34,520 nt of DNA from Mycobacterium sp. 1465703.0. GTDB taxonomy: Bacteria; Actinomycetota; Actinomycetes; Mycobacteriales; Mycobacteriaceae. Location: assembly GCF_001672975.1 (NCBI RefSeq), contig NZ_LZKU01000125.1, positions 1 to 34,520 of the forward strand, read 5' to 3'. Each line of letters starts with the position of its first letter. Position 1 is the stretch's first letter. The position numbers and the translations under genes are program-made. This document shows, piece by piece, positions 32,824 to 34,520 of this stretch. The notes under the pieces were generated by a model, which ran no database searches, was not told the origin of the DNA, and saw nothing but the letters and a program-made list of their open reading frames with translations.

Positions 32824-33333
32824 TTGAGTACCCGCAACGATGACGACGACGTCGAAATCATCGGTGGCGTCGACCCGCGCATCATGGCGGTCTCCGAGGA
32901 CGAAACCGACGAGCGCTCGCTGACCGACCTGGTTGAGCAGCCGGCAAAGGTGATGCGAATCGGGACCATGATCAAGCAACTGCTCGAGGAAGTGCGCGCA
33001 GCACCGCTGGACGAGGCCAGCCGTAATCGGCTGCGCGAGATCCATGCGACCAGCATCCGGGAACTCGAAGAGGGCCTGGCACCGGAACTGCGGGAGGAGC
33101 TGGACCGCCTCACCCTGCCCTTCAACGAGGAGTCCGCGCCGTCCGACGCCGAATTGCGCATCGCTCAAGCGCAGTTGGTCGGCTGGCTGGAAGGACTGTT
33201 CCACGGTATTCAGACCGCGTTGTTCGCCCAGCAGATGGCCGCCCGCGCGCAGCTGGAAAAGATGCGCCAGGGTGCGCTTCCTCCCGGCCTCGGCAAGCCG
33301 GGCGGTGCGCCCGGGCACGGTCAGTACCTGTAA
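32824..33333 (+). CDS. bpa: Bacterial proteasome activator Bpa/PafE
   Basis: The 169-residue product has an acidic disordered N-terminus (TRNDDDDVEI), then a four-helix core (LTDLVEQPAKVMRIGTMIKQ, LDEASRNRLREIHATSI, SDAELRIAQAQLVGWLEGLFHGIQTALFAQQMAAR). It ends in GQYL, the C-terminal motif that docks into the 20S proteasome. In M. tuberculosis the homologue Rv3780 forms a twelve-membered ring that opens the proteasome without ATP. TTG start at 32824, with AAGGA before it. It follows the Rv3779-like gene by 21 bp; the Wzt gene follows directly. Confidence 0.95.
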   Translation: MSTRNDDDDVEIIGGVDPRIMAVSEDETDERSLTDLVEQPAKVMRIGTMIKQLLEEVRAAPLDEASRNRLREIHATSIRELEEGLAPELREELDRLTLPFNEESAPSDAELRIAQAQLVGWLEGLFHGIQTALFAQQMAARAQLEKMRQGALPPGLGKPGGAPGHGQYL

Positions 33334-33351
33334 GTGCAGACGCGGCAATCA

Positions 33352-34200
33352 ATGGCGCCGGGCTCTGGTCCTCACATCGAGACGCACAACGCGTGGGTGG
33401 AATTTCCCATCTTCGACGCCAAGTCGCGTTCGTTGAAGAAGGCCTTCTTGGGCAAGGCCGGCGGCACGATCGGCCGCAACAGTTCCAACGTGGTTGTCGT
33501 CGAAGCCTTGCGCGACATCACCATGTCCCTGGAGCTGGGCGACCGGGTCGGTCTGGTGGGCCACAACGGGGCCGGGAAATCGACTCTGCTGCGCCTACTT
33601 TCGGGCATCTACGAGCCTACTCGCGGCTGGGCGACGGTCACCGGTAGGGTCGCCCCGGTCTTCGATCTGGGCGTCGGGATGGACCCCGAGATCTCCGGCT
33701 ACGAGAACATCATCATTCGCGGTCTGTTCCTGGGTCAGACCCGCAAGCAGATGTTGTCCAAGGTCGACGAGATCGCCGAGTTCACCGAGCTGGGCGATTA
33801 CCTGTCGATGCCGCTGCGCACCTATTCCACCGGTATGCGGGTCCGGCTGGCGATGGGCGTAGTCACCAGCATCGACCCCGAGATCCTGCTACTCGACGAA
33901 GGCATCGGCGCGGTGGACGCCGACTTCCTGAAGAAGGCGCAGTCGCGGTTGCAACGCTTGGTGGAGCGTTCCGGAATCCTGGTGTTCGCAAGCCATTCCA
34001 ACGAATTCCTGGCCCGGTTGTGCAAGACGGCGATGTGGATCGACCACGGAGTCATTCGCATGTCCGGCGGCATCGAAGACGTGGTGCGCGCGTACGAAGG
34101 GGAGGAAGCGGCCCGGCACGTGCGTGAGGTGTTGGCCGAGACCCAAGAAGCGAATCGGGTCGACACGCCCCTGGTGCAAAGAGCATCCGGGGATGAGTGA
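33352..34200 (+). CDS. rfbE: ABC transporter ATPase, Wzt type (Rv3781/RfbE-like)
   Basis: ATG 33352 gives 282 residues; a GTG at 33334, directly after the bpa stop, is the alternative. Walker A is GHNGAGKST, the signature YSTGMRVRLAMG, Walker B EILLLDEGIGAVD, and the switch histidine lies in FASHSNEF. The DLGVGMDPEISGYENI segment is typical of polysaccharide-exporting ABC ATPases (Wzt/TagH type). With a membrane partner encoded further on (Rv3783 in M. tuberculosis), it is thought to move lipid-linked galactan across the membrane. The stop overlaps the glfT1 start by 8 bp, so translation is coupled. Confidence 0.93.
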   Translation: MAPGSGPHIETHNAWVEFPIFDAKSRSLKKAFLGKAGGTIGRNSSNVVVVEALRDITMSLELGDRVGLVGHNGAGKSTLLRLLSGIYEPTRGWATVTGRVAPVFDLGVGMDPEISGYENIIIRGLFLGQTRKQMLSKVDEIAEFTELGDYLSMPLRTYSTGMRVRLAMGVVTSIDPEILLLDEGIGAVDADFLKKAQSRLQRLVERSGILVFASHSNEFLARLCKTAMWIDHGVIRMSGGIEDVVRAYEGEEAARHVREVLAETQEANRVDTPLVQRASGDE

Positions 34201-34520
34201 GACCGTCTTCGCCGTCGTCGTCACCCACCGGCGCCCCGACGAGCTGGCCAAGTCACTCGATGCGCTGAGCACCCAGAGCCGACAGCCCGATCACCTGATC
34301 GTGGTGGATAACGACGGTCCAGGCTCCGGCCGGGTGCGCGACCTGGTGGCCGGTCAACCGATTCCGACCACTTACCTCCCATCACACCGAAACCTCGGCG
34401 GCGCAGGCGGTTTCGCGCTAGGCATGCTGCACGCGCTGGCCCAGGGCGCCGACTGGGTGTGGCTGGCCGACGACGACGGTCGCCCACAGGACTCGCGCGT
34501 ACTGGCCACCCTGCTAGCCT
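34193..34520 (+). CDS. glfT1: Galactofuranosyltransferase GlfT1 (3' end outside the window)
   Basis: The first 109 residues are present and the frame stays open to the window edge. It begins MSETVFAVVVTHRRPDELAKS, the GT-A start, then NLGGAGGFALGML and WVWLADDDGRP with the metal-binding aspartates. This matches M. tuberculosis GlfT1 (Rv3782), which adds the first galactofuranose residues to the linker of the arabinogalactan at the inner membrane. The ATG lies 8 bp inside the Wzt gene. The gene is cut by the window, not truncated in nature as far as can be seen. Confidence 0.95.
   Translation, partial: MSETVFAVVVTHRRPDELAKSLDALSTQSRQPDHLIVVDNDGPGSGRVRDLVAGQPIPTTYLPSHRNLGGAGGFALGMLHALAQGADWVWLADDDGRPQDSRVLATLLA

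Overview
The window is high-GC actinobacterial DNA and almost certainly comes from a slow-growing Mycobacterium. It carries the 19 kDa lipoprotein gene lpqH beside the tcrX/tcrY two-component pair, a hisC2-type aminotransferase with tRNA genes upstream, echA21, lipE, and an Rv3777-Rv3778c-Rv3779-bpa-ABC transporter-glfT1 run. From memory this order follows the Rv3761c-Rv3782 part of the M. tuberculosis genome, with several blocks that I do not place there. No integrase, insertion sequence or CRISPR array was seen.

Layout. (1) 48-6328: a histidine phosphatase on the minus strand, a divergent SAM methyltransferase, then a tight plus-strand operon of APH-fold kinase, short-chain dehydrogenase, acyl-CoA dehydrogenase, TetR regulator and quinone oxidoreductase. 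A perfect 27-bp palindrome (1485-1511) precedes the operon. The kinase plus acyl-CoA dehydrogenase pairing resembles the split form of ACAD10/ACAD11 and the Lva system, so hydroxyacyl-CoA catabolism is the leading idea. (2) 6339-11091: an alkyl-sulfatase-like metallo-hydrolase, lpqH, and tcrX-tcrY. (3) 11195-13213: a strong terminator, two small membrane proteins, an MmcQ/YjbR protein and an Rv3767c-like methyltransferase. (4) 13333-15946: a SnoaL-like protein, a second APH-type kinase, a Thr/Pro-rich membrane protein, a GNAT acetyltransferase and a small glycine-rich repeat ORF. (5) 16311-18048: two alpha/beta hydrolases, one directly preceded by an unannotated-looking cysteine-rich 57-residue ORF. 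(6) 18579-22350: a luciferase-like monooxygenase and a ubiX-ubiD pair. (7) 22420-24914: tRNA-Arg(ACG), tRNA-Ser(GCT), hisC2, a GXWXG/DUF4334 protein and an Rv3773c-like protein. (8) 24938-28507: echA21 (with the residue triad of dienoyl-CoA isomerases), lipE, a 62-residue ORF framed by hairpins, an Rv2629-like protein and tRNA-Ser(TGA). (9) 28545-34520: quinone oxidoreductase, a cysteine-desulfurase-like protein lacking the PLP lysine, an Rv3779-like polytopic protein, the proteasome activator bpa, a Wzt-type ATPase and the start of glfT1, which leads into cell-wall galactan synthesis.

A recurring regulatory pattern is a TANNNT-like -10 hexamer 6-8 nt upstream of the start codon, the signature of leaderless mycobacterial transcripts. 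The most striking case is the 23-bp gap at 24915-24937, where two divergent -10 hexamers share the same TA. The features judged most worth testing are the palindrome-controlled kinase/dehydrogenase operon, the cysteine-rich ORF coupled to a hydrolase, the shared-TA divergent promoter, the lysine-less PLP-fold protein and the ubiX-ubiD pair. Assignments rest on reading translated sequence and on remembered family motifs; no search was run.
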